Notes: generated by a model not told the origin, from the letters alone. Counted from the first letter of the stretch, positions 44,401-52,520 are shown. The stretch: 64,000 nt of DNA from Actibacterium sp. XHP0104 (GCF_025751515.1 NZ_JAOWLE010000010.1:1-64000), one strand, 5' to 3'. Numbers and translations are program-made.

Positions 44401-44806
44401 GTATGAAACCTCGCAGCAGGCGCAGTTTCTCAAGCCGACGGTGATCACGCTGGTCTACGGGCTGGGCTTTGGTTTGGTGCTGGTGCTGACGGTGGTGCCC
44501 GCGCTGCTGGTGGTGCAGGCCGATTTCGGGCGGCAGGTGGCATCCCTGCGCCGGGCCTTGCGCAAGGGCGCGCATTCGCCGCGCGCGGTGCGACTGTTGG
44601 GACCTGTGGCGGCGGGGCTGGGCCTGTGGTTCGTGCTGACGATGGGATGGGCGGTTGTGACGGGCGGATTGCCCGGTCCGCTGGCGGCGATTGCGCCGGC
44701 CGGGATGGGCGGGGCGCTGGTTCTGTTCGTGATCGGGGCGGGGGTGATTGCCGGCGCGGGCTGGGCCGCGCTAGAGGCCGGTATCAGCCGTCAGGGCAGC
44801 CGATGA
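41429..44806 (+). CDS. RND family efflux permease
   Basis: An 1125-residue proton-driven exporter of the AcrB/MexB group. The first helix is followed by the large periplasmic loop; the signature SLFALIITTGIIVDDAIVVGEH carries the two aspartates of the proton relay region and GMTGIIINDSIVLV the second-half equivalent. Length exceeds the usual 1020-1050 residues because of an extra C-terminal pair of membrane helices after residue about 1045 (LLGPVAAGLGLWFVLTM and MGGALVLFVIGAGVIAGAG). GTG start three bases after the adaptor stop. Its 3' end overlaps the convergent DsbD-like gene by 23 nt. Confidence 0.93.
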   Translation: MLGGGAARGVLSYFTRHRTVANLLLVVMIVAGLAAMPRMRTQFFPDVVNDDITVGVEWEGAGAEDVDAGIIQVLEPTLLAVEGVDTSTARSVEGNAVITLTFEPGWDMSRAADEVQQAVDTITTLPEDAEEPTVTRGIWRDRVTDVVITGPVGVDQLGRFSDEFVARLFARGVTRTTIRGLAAPETIVEVPSAALLRHDVTMAEIAAAIAAEADTAPAGDVTGANARIRTGVAKRSAPQIAGIELRSNADGSKLTIGDVARVRVEGGDRERSYFVGDHPAISVRVDRSDKGDAIRIQGIVQEVADELNQTLPEGVRVELIRTRAEAITGRLNILLENGALGLGLVLILLFLFLNARTAFWVAAGIPVAMLATIALMYLTGLTINMISLFALIITTGIIVDDAIVVGEHADFRARRLGEPPIEAAENAARRMAAPVFSATLTTVIAFFGLTAIGGRFGDLITDIPFTVIVVLLASLAECFLILPHHMAHALTHTAQQHWYDWPSRKVNDGFRWVRERLFRPLITQVLRVRYPVLALALVLLAAQVSSVIRGDVQWRFFNAPEQGSISGNFAMAEGASRDDTLAMMRELQRATDAVAARYEAQYGTNPLDYVLGEVGGNTGRGLSGVESKDSDLLGSIAIELIDADLRPYSSFAFLAELQDEVRQGPLVETLSFRGWRAGPGGDALDVQFFGADAATLKAAAERLKAAVARFPEVSAVEDNMAYDKEELILDLTPQGTALGFGIDTLGTVLRHRLNGIEAATYPDGPRSATIRVELPAGELTADFLDRTLLRASGGDYVPLADIVTVTRQTGFSTVRRVNGVRLIAVTGDISEDDPARAEEIMQILQQDILPGIESDLGVGWQLSGLAEQEDEFLSDALTGMTLCLLGIYLTLAWIFSSWTRPMVVMAIIPFGLVGTIFGHSLWEVPLSMFTVVGLLGMTGIIINDSIVLVGTVDDYARTRGLRVAIIDAVADRLRPVFLTTATTVLGLAPLLYETSQQAQFLKPTVITLVYGLGFGLVLVLTVVPALLVVQADFGRQVASLRRALRKGAHSPRAVRLLGPVAAGLGLWFVLTMGWAVVTGGLPGPLAAIAPAGMGGALVLFVIGAGVIAGAGWAALEAGISRQGSR

Positions 44807-45593
44807 TCGAGATCGCCTGCTCGCCCGACAGCAGGGTGATCTCTACGCCCTTGCGTTCCAGGTCAAAGGGTTCGCCCGACATCGGCACCAGGTCGGACAC
44901 GGCGGTCAACGTGTTGCCCGCGCGGCTGACCATGGCCTCGGACACCCAGACATCGGGGTCGCCGGTCTCCATCACCGCAACCTCATCGGCGCCGATCTGC
45001 GCGATGTGGATATGGGCGGTCAGGCGCAACCCGTCGTCGATGACCTCGGTCTGGCATGACACGGCGGCGACACCGGCCAGATCGCCGGGCACGGGCCGCG
45101 CGGCCAGGGCGGCCTCGATCGGGGCGGGCTGGGCGCTGTCGGGCAGATCGGCCGCCAGCGAAATTTCCATCGGCAGGCAGATATCAAGGCATACGCCCAA
45201 CTCGACCGCGCCGCGCAGGGCGATGGGCTGGCCGGGTTCGCTGGGGGTCAGCTCTAGCGGCAGAACGACCTCGTCCTTGTAGCCGATCGTGCGCATGTCA
45301 TTTTGATAGAACACCTCGGGGCGCGGCCAGTGAACGGTCACGCCCGCCAGGTTTTCCGACCCGACCCAGTTAAAGCTGGGCGGAATGCCCGAATCCCCCG
45401 GCGCGCGCCAATAGGTCTTCCAGCCCGGGGCCAGCGTCAGCCGCAGCCCGGCCATCTGCCGCCCGTCGCCGGTTTCCCAGCCGGGCAGCACCTCGGCCCG
45501 AACCACCCCGGCCAGATCGGCATAGGGATCGCCCGCCAGGGCGGGTGAGGTCATCAGGGCCATCAGGGCAAGGGGCAGCGCGCGCTTTGTCAT
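44784..45593 (-). CDS. periplasmic protein-disulfide reductase DsbD-domain protein
   Basis: A 269-residue exported protein with signal peptide MTKRALPLALMALMTSPALA. The mature part is the N-terminal DsbD/DsbC-type immunoglobulin-like domain: GLRLTLAPGWKTYWRAPGDSGIPP and the redox cysteines in ELGVCLDICLPME. In full-length DsbD this domain passes electrons to periplasmic partners; here it stands alone without the membrane domain. It might accept electrons from CcdA-like proteins. Starts at 45593; a longer frame lacks a ribosome site. Divergent from yqgE. Confidence 0.85.
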   Translation of the reverse strand: MTKRALPLALMALMTSPALAGDPYADLAGVVRAEVLPGWETGDGRQMAGLRLTLAPGWKTYWRAPGDSGIPPSFNWVGSENLAGVTVHWPRPEVFYQNDMRTIGYKDEVVLPLELTPSEPGQPIALRGAVELGVCLDICLPMEISLAADLPDSAQPAPIEAALAARPVPGDLAGVAAVSCQTEVIDDGLRLTAHIHIAQIGADEVAVMETGDPDVWVSEAMVSRAGNTLTAVSDLVPMSGEPFDLERKGVEITLLSGEQAISIIGCPDG

Positions 45594-45630
45594 AGCCTGA
45601 ACATAAGGCCCTGAGCGCGGTATAGAAATC

Positions 45631-45651
45631 ACAATCCGGCGATGGGATTGT
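45631..45651. promoter_or_regulatory. inverted repeat in the DsbD-like/yqgE divergent gap
   Basis: ACAATCC and GGATTGT, perfect inverted arms of 7 bp separated by 7 bp, in the 113-bp gap between divergent genes. An operator or a part of the promoter is likely but unproven. Confidence 0.4.
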
Positions 45652-45706
45652 AACCAAAGCACGGGTTTCCCTTGCAATACCGCCGATCAGCCTCATTCTT
45701 AATGGT

Positions 45707-46285
45707 ATGGAACCGATTGCTCCGCAGATGGATCTCAGCGGCAAGCTGCTGATCGCGATGCCTGGAATGGGCGACCCCCGTTTCGAGCATAGCGTGGTCT
45801 ATGTTTGCGTTCATTCCGATGAAGGCGCGATGGGGCTGATCGTCAACAAGATCGCCTCGCAGCTTAGTTTTTCCGAACTTCTCGAACAGCTGGATATCGC
45901 CCGCCCGCATGGCGACCGTGATATCCGGGTGCATTTCGGGGGGCCGGTCGAACATGGGCGCGGTTTTGTGCTGCATTCCAGCGACTACCATTCCGAAAAG
46001 GCCTCGACGATGGATATCGACGAGGTGTTCGGCCTGACCGCCACTCTGGATATCCTGCAAGACATGGCGCGCGGCACGGGGCCGCGGCAAAGCCTGCTGG
46101 CGCTGGGCTATTCGGGCTGGGGGCCGGGGCAGCTTGAGGAAGAGATCGTGCAGAATGGCTGGCTGACCTGCGATGCGTCGCCCGATCTGGTGTTTGATCG
46201 CGACAATGGCGGCAAGTGGACTGCGGCGCTGCACCGGATGGGTGTCGACCCCAAGCTGCTGTCATCCGAGGCGGGTCACGCCTGA
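45707..46285 (+). CDS. YqgE/AlgH family protein (DUF179)
   Basis: A 192-residue protein of the YqgE/AlgH family. Conserved segments are DLSGKLLIAMPGMGDPRFEHSVVYVC, broken here as LLIAMPGMGDPRFEHSVV, then GAMGLIVNK, HFGGPVEHGRGFVLHS and ALGYSGWGPGQLEEEI. The fold is known from structures, but the biochemical role is not settled; it has been linked to alginate control in Pseudomonas. It stands divergent from the DsbD-like gene. Confidence 0.92.
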   Translation: MEPIAPQMDLSGKLLIAMPGMGDPRFEHSVVYVCVHSDEGAMGLIVNKIASQLSFSELLEQLDIARPHGDRDIRVHFGGPVEHGRGFVLHSSDYHSEKASTMDIDEVFGLTATLDILQDMARGTGPRQSLLALGYSGWGPGQLEEEIVQNGWLTCDASPDLVFDRDNGGKWTAALHRMGVDPKLLSSEAGHA

Positions 46286-46293
46286 TTCCCCAT

Positions 46294-47259
46294 TCAGGGG
46301 CGCGGGGCGGCCGCGCGCGACAGGCGGTCGTTGATCGCCAAGCCCAGCCCGTGCATTGGCACGGGGGCAATGGCGATGGTCTGGCCGAGGGCGGTCATGG
46401 TGTCGGCCCGGCGCAGGAAGTGAAAGAGGTTCGCCGCCGCCTCGACCAGGTCGCCGTTGGGCGACAGGTTCAGCGCGGCACCGTCGCAATCACGGCCAAA
46501 GCCGATCCATAATTCGGACGCTTCCGGCGCGGTCACGTTCAGCCGCACCGGCGCGCCGGGCGCGTAATGCGACCCAAGCTGGCCCGGCGCGGTGATCGGA
46601 TCGCCCTCGGCGCGGCGGATCAGCTGTGCACCCAGGCAGGCCTCGATATCCTCGGCGGGCAGGCCGCCCGGGCGCAGCAGCGTCGGCGCGCCGGTCAGGC
46701 CGATGATGGTCGATTCAACCCCCACCGCGCAGGCGCCGCCATCCAGCACCGCCTCGATCCGGCCCGACAGGCCGTCCAGCACGTGTTGCGGGCTGGTGGG
46801 GCTGACGCGGCCCGAGGGGTTGGCCGAGGGCGCGGCGACCGGCCCGCCGAATTCGGCCAGCAGCGCATGGGCCAGCGGGTGTTCGGGCACGCGGATCGCC
46901 ACGCTGTCATTGCCCGCCGTCACCAGCGGCGACAGGCCGGCATCGGGGCGCAGCGGCAGCACCAGCGTCATCGGGCCGGGCCAGAACGCGCTGGCCAGCC
47001 GTTCGGCCGTGTCGTCGAACCGGGCATAGCGGCGGGCGGTTTTCAGGTCGGGCAGGTGGATGATCAGCGGGTTGAAATGCGGCCGGCCCTTGGCCTGAAA
47101 GATGCGCGCCACGGCGGTGTCGTTGCAGGCGTTGCCGCCCAGGCCATAGACCGTCTCGGTCGGCAGCGCGACCAGCCCGCCCGCCCGCAGGATATCCGCC
47201 GCGCGGACAATCCCGGCGGCATCGGGGGGCAGAATTGTCGTGTCGATCGGGCCGGTCAT
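46294..47259 (-). CDS. L-threonylcarbamoyladenylate synthase (Sua5 type)
   Basis: A 321-residue enzyme making threonylcarbamoyl-AMP for the t6A modification of ANN-reading tRNAs. The N-terminal YrdC domain has GGLVALPTETVYGLGGNA and KGRPHFNPLIIH and VAAPSANPSGRVSPT; the extra C-terminal Sua5 domain (about 100 residues) makes it longer than E. coli TsaC. It is convergent with the YqgE gene (8 bp apart) and divergent from the acyl-CoA dehydrogenase. Confidence 0.93.
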   Translation of the reverse strand: MTGPIDTTILPPDAAGIVRAADILRAGGLVALPTETVYGLGGNACNDTAVARIFQAKGRPHFNPLIIHLPDLKTARRYARFDDTAERLASAFWPGPMTLVLPLRPDAGLSPLVTAGNDSVAIRVPEHPLAHALLAEFGGPVAAPSANPSGRVSPTSPQHVLDGLSGRIEAVLDGGACAVGVESTIIGLTGAPTLLRPGGLPAEDIEACLGAQLIRRAEGDPITAPGQLGSHYAPGAPVRLNVTAPEASELWIGFGRDCDGAALNLSPNGDLVEAAANLFHFLRRADTMTALGQTIAIAPVPMHGLGLAINDRLSRAAAPRP

Positions 47260-47323
47260 CTGACGTTGCGTTTGCCTTGATGGAGCTTTGGCGCTTATTA
47301 CGCTTAAACGTTGGGGATAGCTA

Positions 47324-47345
47324 CCCGGTCATGCCCGTGACCGGG
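47324..47345. promoter_or_regulatory. inverted repeat upstream of the second acyl-CoA dehydrogenase
   Basis: CCCGGTCA and TGACCGGG, perfect 8-bp arms with a 6-bp spacer, end 27 bp before the ATG and just before the ribosome site. Candidates are an operator for a fatty-acid-responsive regulator or an mRNA leader hairpin. Confidence 0.45.
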
Positions 47346-47371
47346 ATCATCCGAATATGAGGGAGAAGATC

Positions 47372-49087
47372 ATGCCGTATCGGTCGCCTGTCGGGGATAT
47401 CAAGTTCATTTTCGACCATGTGGTCGGCCTGGCCCGCGTCGGCGAGACCGAGCACTATGCCGAGGCGACGGGCGATGTGGTCGATGCCATCCTGACCGAG
47501 GCCGGCCGGCTGTGCGACGAGGTGATGGCCCCGCTGCAACGCAATGGCGACCTGACCCCGGCGCGGCTTGAAAACGGCGTTGTGCGCAGCTCTCCGGGTT
47601 TTGCCGAGGCCTTTGGCCAGATCTCCGAGGGTGGCTGGATCGGCATTTCGGCGGATCCCGAATATGGCGGCATGGGGCTGCCGGGGGCGCTGAGCATGGC
47701 GGTCAGCGACATGATGAGCGGCGCCTGTCTGGCGTTGCAGCTGAACCCGCTGCTGACCCTTGGCCAGATCGACGCGCTGGAGCATCACGCCGATGACGCA
47801 ATCAAGGCGCTGTATCTGCCCAAGCTGATCTCGGGCGAATGGAACGGCACGATGAACCTGACCGAGCCGCAGGCCGGGTCGGACGTGGGGGCGGTGGCCT
47901 CGAAAGCGGTTGATAACGGCGATGGCACCTATGCGGTGACCGGGCAGAAAATCTTTATTTCGTGGGGGGATAGCGATTTCAACAGCAATACCTGCCACCT
48001 GGTTCTGGCACGTCTGCCCGACGGGGCGCCGGGCACGCGCGGCATCAGCCTGTTCATGGTGCCCAAGTTCATTCCCGATGAAAACGGCAACCCCGGTGTG
48101 GCCAACAGCCTGAAAGTGGTCAGCCTGGAACACAAGATGGGCCTCCACGGGTCGCCCACCTGCGTGATGCAGTTCGACGGGGCGACCGGCTGGATGGTCG
48201 GCCAGCCGCACAAGGGCATGGCGGCGATGTTCACGATGATGAACAACGCGCGCCTCAGCGTGGGCCTGCAAGGCGTCGGCGTGGCCGAGGGTGCCTATCA
48301 GCACGCGCTGGCCTATGCGCTGGAACGCAAGCAGGGTCAGACCTCGATCGAGAACGGCACCGGCACGATCATCGACTTTGCCGATGTGCGGCGGATGCTG
48401 ACCACCATGAAGGCCGAGATCTTTGCCGCCCGCGCCATCGCGCTGGACTGTGCGGTCGCGCTGGATCTGGGGCGCGCTACGGGTGACGCCGATCAGGCCG
48501 CGCGGGCCGCGCTGCTGACGCCGATCGCCAAGGCCTATGGCACGGATGTCGGCTGCCAGGTGTCCGAGATGGGCGTGCAGGTCTTTGGCGGCATGGGCTT
48601 CATCGAGGAATCGGGTGCCGCGCAATATTACCGCGACGTGCGGGTGACGGCGATTTACGAGGGCACCAACGGCATCCAGGCGATGGATCTGGTGGCGCGC
48701 AAGATGATGGATGGCGGCGAGGCCGCGTTCCGCCTGCTGCAAGAGGTGCAGGATGCGGCCGAAGACACGCGCGGCATGATGCCCGAGCTGTCGAAACAGG
48801 TTTGGGTCGCGGCCGAGACCCTGCGCGAAGCGACCGAGGCCCTGATCGGGACCGAGATGAACGACCGCTTTGCCGGGGCCGTGCCCTATCTGCGCGCCTT
48901 TGCGCGGGTGCTGGGGGCGCATTACCACCTGCGTGCCGCCCGGGCCGAGGGCGGCAAGGGCCCGCGCAGCGCGCTGGCCGAATTCCACATCCGCCGTCTG
49001 CTGCCTGAACACACGGCGCTGTTGATCCATGCGGCTCAGGGCGCGGCGGGGCTGTATGCGCTAAGCCCCGAGGATCTGTCGGCCTGA
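47372..49087 (+). CDS. acyl-CoA dehydrogenase with C-terminal extension (second copy)
   Basis: A 571-residue FAD enzyme of the same large subgroup as the dehydrogenase at 14.4-16.2 kb: GTMNLTEPQAGSDVG, VTGQKIFISWGDSD, FGGMGFIEESGAAQYYRDVR and AIYEGTNGIQAMDLVARK, then the additional C-terminal domain. It should oxidise a straight acyl-CoA to the 2-enoyl form and reduce ETF. GAGGGAGAAG precedes the ATG at 47372; the ORF ATG five codons earlier is the ribosome-site region. The TGA overlaps the ATG of the MBL hydrolase. Confidence 0.92.
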   Translation: MPYRSPVGDIKFIFDHVVGLARVGETEHYAEATGDVVDAILTEAGRLCDEVMAPLQRNGDLTPARLENGVVRSSPGFAEAFGQISEGGWIGISADPEYGGMGLPGALSMAVSDMMSGACLALQLNPLLTLGQIDALEHHADDAIKALYLPKLISGEWNGTMNLTEPQAGSDVGAVASKAVDNGDGTYAVTGQKIFISWGDSDFNSNTCHLVLARLPDGAPGTRGISLFMVPKFIPDENGNPGVANSLKVVSLEHKMGLHGSPTCVMQFDGATGWMVGQPHKGMAAMFTMMNNARLSVGLQGVGVAEGAYQHALAYALERKQGQTSIENGTGTIIDFADVRRMLTTMKAEIFAARAIALDCAVALDLGRATGDADQAARAALLTPIAKAYGTDVGCQVSEMGVQVFGGMGFIEESGAAQYYRDVRVTAIYEGTNGIQAMDLVARKMMDGGEAAFRLLQEVQDAAEDTRGMMPELSKQVWVAAETLREATEALIGTEMNDRFAGAVPYLRAFARVLGAHYHLRAARAEGGKGPRSALAEFHIRRLLPEHTALLIHAAQGAAGLYALSPEDLSA

Positions 49088-50133
49088 TGGATGGAACATT
49101 GAACCCGATCCGCTATCCTTGGCCCGAGCCGCCCGCCACTGGCGAGGCGGTCGAGGTTGCCGAGGGCGTGCTGTGGATGCGGCTGCCGCTGCCGATGGCG
49201 CTGGATCACATCAACGTCTACGCGCTGGATGACGGCGACGGCTGGACGGTGATCGACACCGGCATGGACACCCGCAAAAGCCGCGCGATCTGGGGCGACC
49301 TGCTGGCGGGGCCCTTGGGTGGCAAGCCCGTAAACCGGGTGATCGTCACCCATCACCACCCCGATCACGTCGGGCTGGCGGGCTGGTTCCAGTCCGATCA
49401 TGGCGCCGAGATGATCACCACCCGCACCGCCTGGCTGATGGCGCGGATGCTGGTGCTGGACGAACAGGACCGCCCCACGCCCGAAACGCTGGCCTATTGG
49501 CGCAGCGCCGGGATGGCCCCCGAGGTCTATGACCAGCGCCTGAACGAGCGGCCCTATAATTTCGCCGATATCGTCGCGCCTTTGCCGCTGGGCTATTCGC
49601 GGATCAAAGAGGGCGACTCGATCCGCATGGGCGGGCGCGACTGGCAGGTGCATATCGGCAATGGCCACGCGCCCGAGCACGCGACATTCTGGTCGCGCGA
49701 CTGTGCGCTGGTGCTGGCAGGCGATCAGCTGTTGCCGTCGATCTCGTCTAACCTTGGCGTCTACGCGACCGAGCCGGGCGCCGATCCGGTGGGCGAGTGG
49801 CTGGAAAGTTGCGAGAAGTTCCGCGCCTTTGCCCGCGAGGACAACCTGGTGCTGCCGGGGCACAAGCTGCCCTATACCGGCCTGCCCGCGCGGCTGATGC
49901 AGTTGATCAACAACCATCACCACGCGCTGGATCGCCTGCGCGAACACCTGGATACGCCCCATACGGCGGGCGAATGTTTCCAGCCGCTGTTCGGGCGTCA
50001 GATCGGGGGCGGGGAATATGGGCTTGCCCTGGTGGAATCCGTGGGCCATCTCAATCATCTGTTGCATAATGACGAGGTGACACGCACCCGCCGGGCCGAT
50101 GGCGCCTGGCTGTGGCGCCTCAAGGAGAGCTGA
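49087..50133 (+). CDS. metallo-beta-lactamase fold hydrolase
   Basis: A 348-residue MBL-fold protein. The zinc motif is H89-x-H91-x-D93-H94 (THHHPDHVGL), with HIGNGHAPEHA and GDQLLPSIS later, and a long C-terminal region of about 110 residues after the core with LINNHHHALDRL. Similar enzymes near acyl-CoA dehydrogenases are thought to be thioesterase-like hydrolases, and the start/stop overlap with the dehydrogenase supports action on a CoA pathway, but the substrate is unknown. Confidence 0.85.
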   Translation: MDGTLNPIRYPWPEPPATGEAVEVAEGVLWMRLPLPMALDHINVYALDDGDGWTVIDTGMDTRKSRAIWGDLLAGPLGGKPVNRVIVTHHHPDHVGLAGWFQSDHGAEMITTRTAWLMARMLVLDEQDRPTPETLAYWRSAGMAPEVYDQRLNERPYNFADIVAPLPLGYSRIKEGDSIRMGGRDWQVHIGNGHAPEHATFWSRDCALVLAGDQLLPSISSNLGVYATEPGADPVGEWLESCEKFRAFAREDNLVLPGHKLPYTGLPARLMQLINNHHHALDRLREHLDTPHTAGECFQPLFGRQIGGGEYGLALVESVGHLNHLLHNDEVTRTRRADGAWLWRLKES

Positions 50134-50134
50134 T

Positions 50135-50626
50135 TTGGCCGATACCGACGCCGACGAGACCACCCCGCCGCCCAAGTTCGGAGACTGCCGCGAACCGCGC
50201 GCCCGCATTGCCCACGCCGATCCGGGGCCGCCGCTGACCGAAACGCTGCCGCTGCCCGAGGCCGTGACCCGTCGCCCCGTCGAGGAAAAAAGCGAGGCCG
50301 AGTGGGCCTATGAGCGGCTGATTCTCTATATCAAGAACTTCGAGGAACAGCTGGACGCCGAGCACGAGGTCGCGATGGGCTTTGCCGGCGGTGATGCCGG
50401 GGTGCTGCGGATCGAGGGCGTTGGCTATTTCGACCCCGATATCGTCACGTTTTACGGCAGCGACGAAACCGGCGCGCGCACCCAGCTGGTGCAGCACGTG
50501 ACCCAGCTGAACGTGATGCTGCGTGCCATGGCCAAGGCGCAGGATGCGCCCGAGGCCCGGCGCATCGGGTTTCAGCTGGTGCAGGATCTGGAACACGAAC
50601 AGGAACAAGACCGCGACGACGCATAG
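50135..50626 (+). CDS. conserved hypothetical protein (DUF6173-like)
   Basis: A 163-residue soluble protein with a Pro-rich N-terminus and a folded C-terminal half from EWAYERLILYIKNFEEQLDAE to QLVQDLEHEQEQ. The GVGYFDPDIVTFYG segment suggests a small alpha/beta domain. The start is TTG with AAGGAGAG right before it; no ATG fits. It directly follows the MBL hydrolase gene. The family name is a tentative recollection and function is unknown. Confidence 0.65.
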   Translation: MADTDADETTPPPKFGDCREPRARIAHADPGPPLTETLPLPEAVTRRPVEEKSEAEWAYERLILYIKNFEEQLDAEHEVAMGFAGGDAGVLRIEGVGYFDPDIVTFYGSDETGARTQLVQHVTQLNVMLRAMAKAQDAPEARRIGFQLVQDLEHEQEQDRDDA

Positions 50627-50695
50627 CCCCCGTGACAGGCGGATCAATATCCGCTATTCGGGGCCGGAACAGGGATCATGGAAAGGGAGACACCC

Positions 50696-50830
50696 ATGGC
50701 GCAGCACAAGCACGGTTCGATGGATACCGCCGAACAGGAAAAGACCTTTGAGGGTTTCGTGAAATTCTCGGCAGTGGTCGCAGTTTTGTCGATTCTGGTC
50801 ATCATCTTCATGGGCCTGGCCAATTCGTGA
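50696..50830 (+). CDS. aa3-type cytochrome c oxidase subunit IV
   Basis: A 44-residue protein: soluble head MAQHKHGSMDTAEQEKTF, then one membrane helix (FSAVVAVLSILVIIFMGLA). This head-plus-helix form is that of the small subunit IV of Rhodobacter/Paracoccus aa3 oxidase, which contacts subunits I and III without catalytic residues. A GGGAGA ribosome site precedes the ATG and a GC hairpin with T run follows the stop, so it is a single-gene unit far from the other oxidase genes. Confidence 0.85.
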   Translation: MAQHKHGSMDTAEQEKTFEGFVKFSAVVAVLSILVIIFMGLANS

Positions 50831-50837
50831 TCTGACC

Positions 50838-50860
50838 GGCGGGCCCTGCGCCCGCCTTTT
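50838..50860 (+). terminator. rho-independent terminator of the oxidase subunit IV gene
   Basis: GGCGGGC at 50838-50844 pairs with GCCCGCC at 50850-50856 across a CCTGC loop, followed by TTTT. It begins 8 bases after the stop codon. Confidence 0.8.
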
Positions 50861-50875
50861 GCTGTGGTACCCGTG

Positions 50876-51484
50876 ATGCGCCGGTTTCTCATTCTCGCCG
50901 CGCTGCCGTTGTTTCTGGCAGCCTGCACCGCCGAAAAGACCTGGGCCCCCGAGGAACAGGTTCAGGCCGCGCGCTACCGGCATCCGGGGCCGGCAAAGCT
51001 GACGCTGTATACGATGCTGAACAACCGCACGAATGCGGGCGGTCACAGCGGGCTGATGATCAGCGGCAGCCAGCGCGTGATGTTCGACCCCGCCGGCACC
51101 TGGTGGCACCGTGCCGCGCCCGAGCGCAACGACGTGCATTTCGGCTTTACCCCGGTGATGGAACATTTCTACGTCGACTACCACGCCCGCGAGACCTATC
51201 GCGTTGTGGTGCAGGAACTGGAAGTCTCGCCCGAGGTGGCCGAGGCCGCCTTGCGGCTGGTGCAGGAAAATGGCGCCGTGTCCAAGGCGATGTGCTCGAA
51301 CGCGACCAGCGGTGTGCTTAGCCGGGTGCCCGGTCTTGGGCCGATGCGCCAGACCTTTGCCCCGCGCAAGCTGATGGATCAGTTCGGTGCGCTGCCCGGG
51401 GTCAAGACCCATGTCATTTATGATGATGACGATGACGAAAACGGCGACCTGCTGGTGTCTCAGCAGATCGATCCGGTGAATTAA
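50876..51484 (+). CDS. conserved lipoprotein of unknown function
   Basis: A 202-residue exported protein. The signal MRRFLILAALPLFLAAC has a lipobox LAAC with C17 as the lipidation site, so it is probably anchored in a membrane. The mature part has LTLYTMLNNRTNAGGHSGLMI and a run of acidic residues YDDDDDENG near the C-terminus. Its stop codon overlaps the stop of the convergent azlD gene. The HSG and HRAAPERNDVHFG segments hint at a histidine-containing active site, but no family is clear to me. Confidence 0.78.
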   Translation: MRRFLILAALPLFLAACTAEKTWAPEEQVQAARYRHPGPAKLTLYTMLNNRTNAGGHSGLMISGSQRVMFDPAGTWWHRAAPERNDVHFGFTPVMEHFYVDYHARETYRVVVQELEVSPEVAEAALRLVQENGAVSKAMCSNATSGVLSRVPGLGPMRQTFAPRKLMDQFGALPGVKTHVIYDDDDDENGDLLVSQQIDPVN

Positions 51485-51813
51485 CCCAATCCGAACAGCA
51501 CCAGGTAAAGCGCCGCAAGGCCGCTGAGAATCGCCAGCAGAACGTTGCGCGACAGGATGCCCACGCCCAGCGTCACCGCCGTGGCGGCCAGGCGCGCGGC
51601 GTCGGGCTGCCCCCCGGTTGCGGCGGGCCACAGCACCATCGGCGCGATCAGTCCGGGCAGAACCGCCACCGCCGTATAGCGCAGGTGGCGCAACACCCAT
51701 TCGGGCAGTTGCCGGTTGCCGATGATCCCCAGAAACGAGAAACGGATCAGGAAGGTGCCGATCCCCAGCGCCACGATCGTGACCCAGGTGATAAAGGTGT
51801 CGGGGCCGGTCAT
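51481..51813 (-). CDS. azlD: AzlD-family branched-chain amino-acid exporter subunit
   Basis: A 110-residue membrane protein with three to four helices (FITWVTIVALGIGTFLIRFSF at the start, then VAVLPGLIAPMVL and VTLGVGILSRN), the small AzlD partner. The ATG at 51813 overlaps the AzlC stop (ATGA), the usual layout of azlCD, which together export branched-chain amino acids or analogues. Confidence 0.9.
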   Translation of the reverse strand: MTGPDTFITWVTIVALGIGTFLIRFSFLGIIGNRQLPEWVLRHLRYTAVAVLPGLIAPMVLWPAATGGQPDAARLAATAVTLGVGILSRNVLLAILSGLAALYLVLFGLG

Positions 51814-52520
51814 GCCTTGCGCCCTTTCGTCCACAGCTCGACCTGGGCGCCCACGATCATCGCGGTCAACGCCGCGATCAAGAGGCCGCTGTTATAGGGC
51901 AGAAAGGCCAGCAACAGCGCCCCCGCCACCGACGTGCCCGCAGCCGCCACATGGGCCAGCGTGCGCAGCGCGGGCGCGACCAGAGCCAGGAATGTGATCG
52001 GCACGGCGAAATCCAGCGCGAATTCGGGCGGGATAGCCTTGCCCACCAACGCGCCTACCAGCGTCATCAGGTACCAGTTCGGGCAGATCGGCGACACCAC
52101 GCCAAAGTAATAGGCCACCTTTTGTGGCAGGGTCATCTGCGGCGTGTCCTCGAACCGCGACACGCCCACCGCATAGGACTGATCGACCAGGAAATAGGCC
52201 ATCACCGCGCGCTGCCACAGCGGTGCGGCGCCCAGATGCGGCACCAGAGCGGCCGAATACATCGCCATGCGCAGGTTCACCGCCAGCGCCGTGACCAGCA
52301 CGATCAGCGTGGGCGCGTTTTCTGACAGCAGTTGCACCGCCGCGAATTGCGAGGCCCCCGCGATCACCAGCACGGTAAAGCCCATGACCTCGGCGATGTT
52401 CAGCCCGGCCTCGGTTCCGACCACGCCGAACAGCAAGCCAAAGGGCCCGACGACCAGCACAAAGGGCGCGCCGTCGCGCACGCCTTTCCAATACCAGGAT
52501 TTCGCTGTGGCCTCGGACAT
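51810..52520 (-). CDS. azlC: AzlC family amino-acid exporter, large subunit
   Basis: A 236-residue membrane protein. GVRDGAPFVLVVGPFGLLFGVV, VIAGASQFAAVQLL and LRMAMYSAALVPHLG are AzlC family segments; about seven helices are visible. It should act with AzlD as a branched-chain amino-acid exporter. First in the operon; the gap of 91 bp to the divergent mobA holds both promoters. Confidence 0.92.
   Translation of the reverse strand: MSEATAKSWYWKGVRDGAPFVLVVGPFGLLFGVVGTEAGLNIAEVMGFTVLVIAGASQFAAVQLLSENAPTLIVLVTALAVNLRMAMYSAALVPHLGAAPLWQRAVMAYFLVDQSYAVGVSRFEDTPQMTLPQKVAYYFGVVSPICPNWYLMTLVGALVGKAIPPEFALDFAVPITFLALVAPALRTLAHVAAAGTSVAGALLLAFLPYNSGLLIAALTAMIVGAQVELWTKGRKA

Noticed and set aside
47321-49030. 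569-residue reverse frame opposite the second acyl-CoA dehydrogenase
   Set aside because: Shadow of a well-recognised gene; no motifs.
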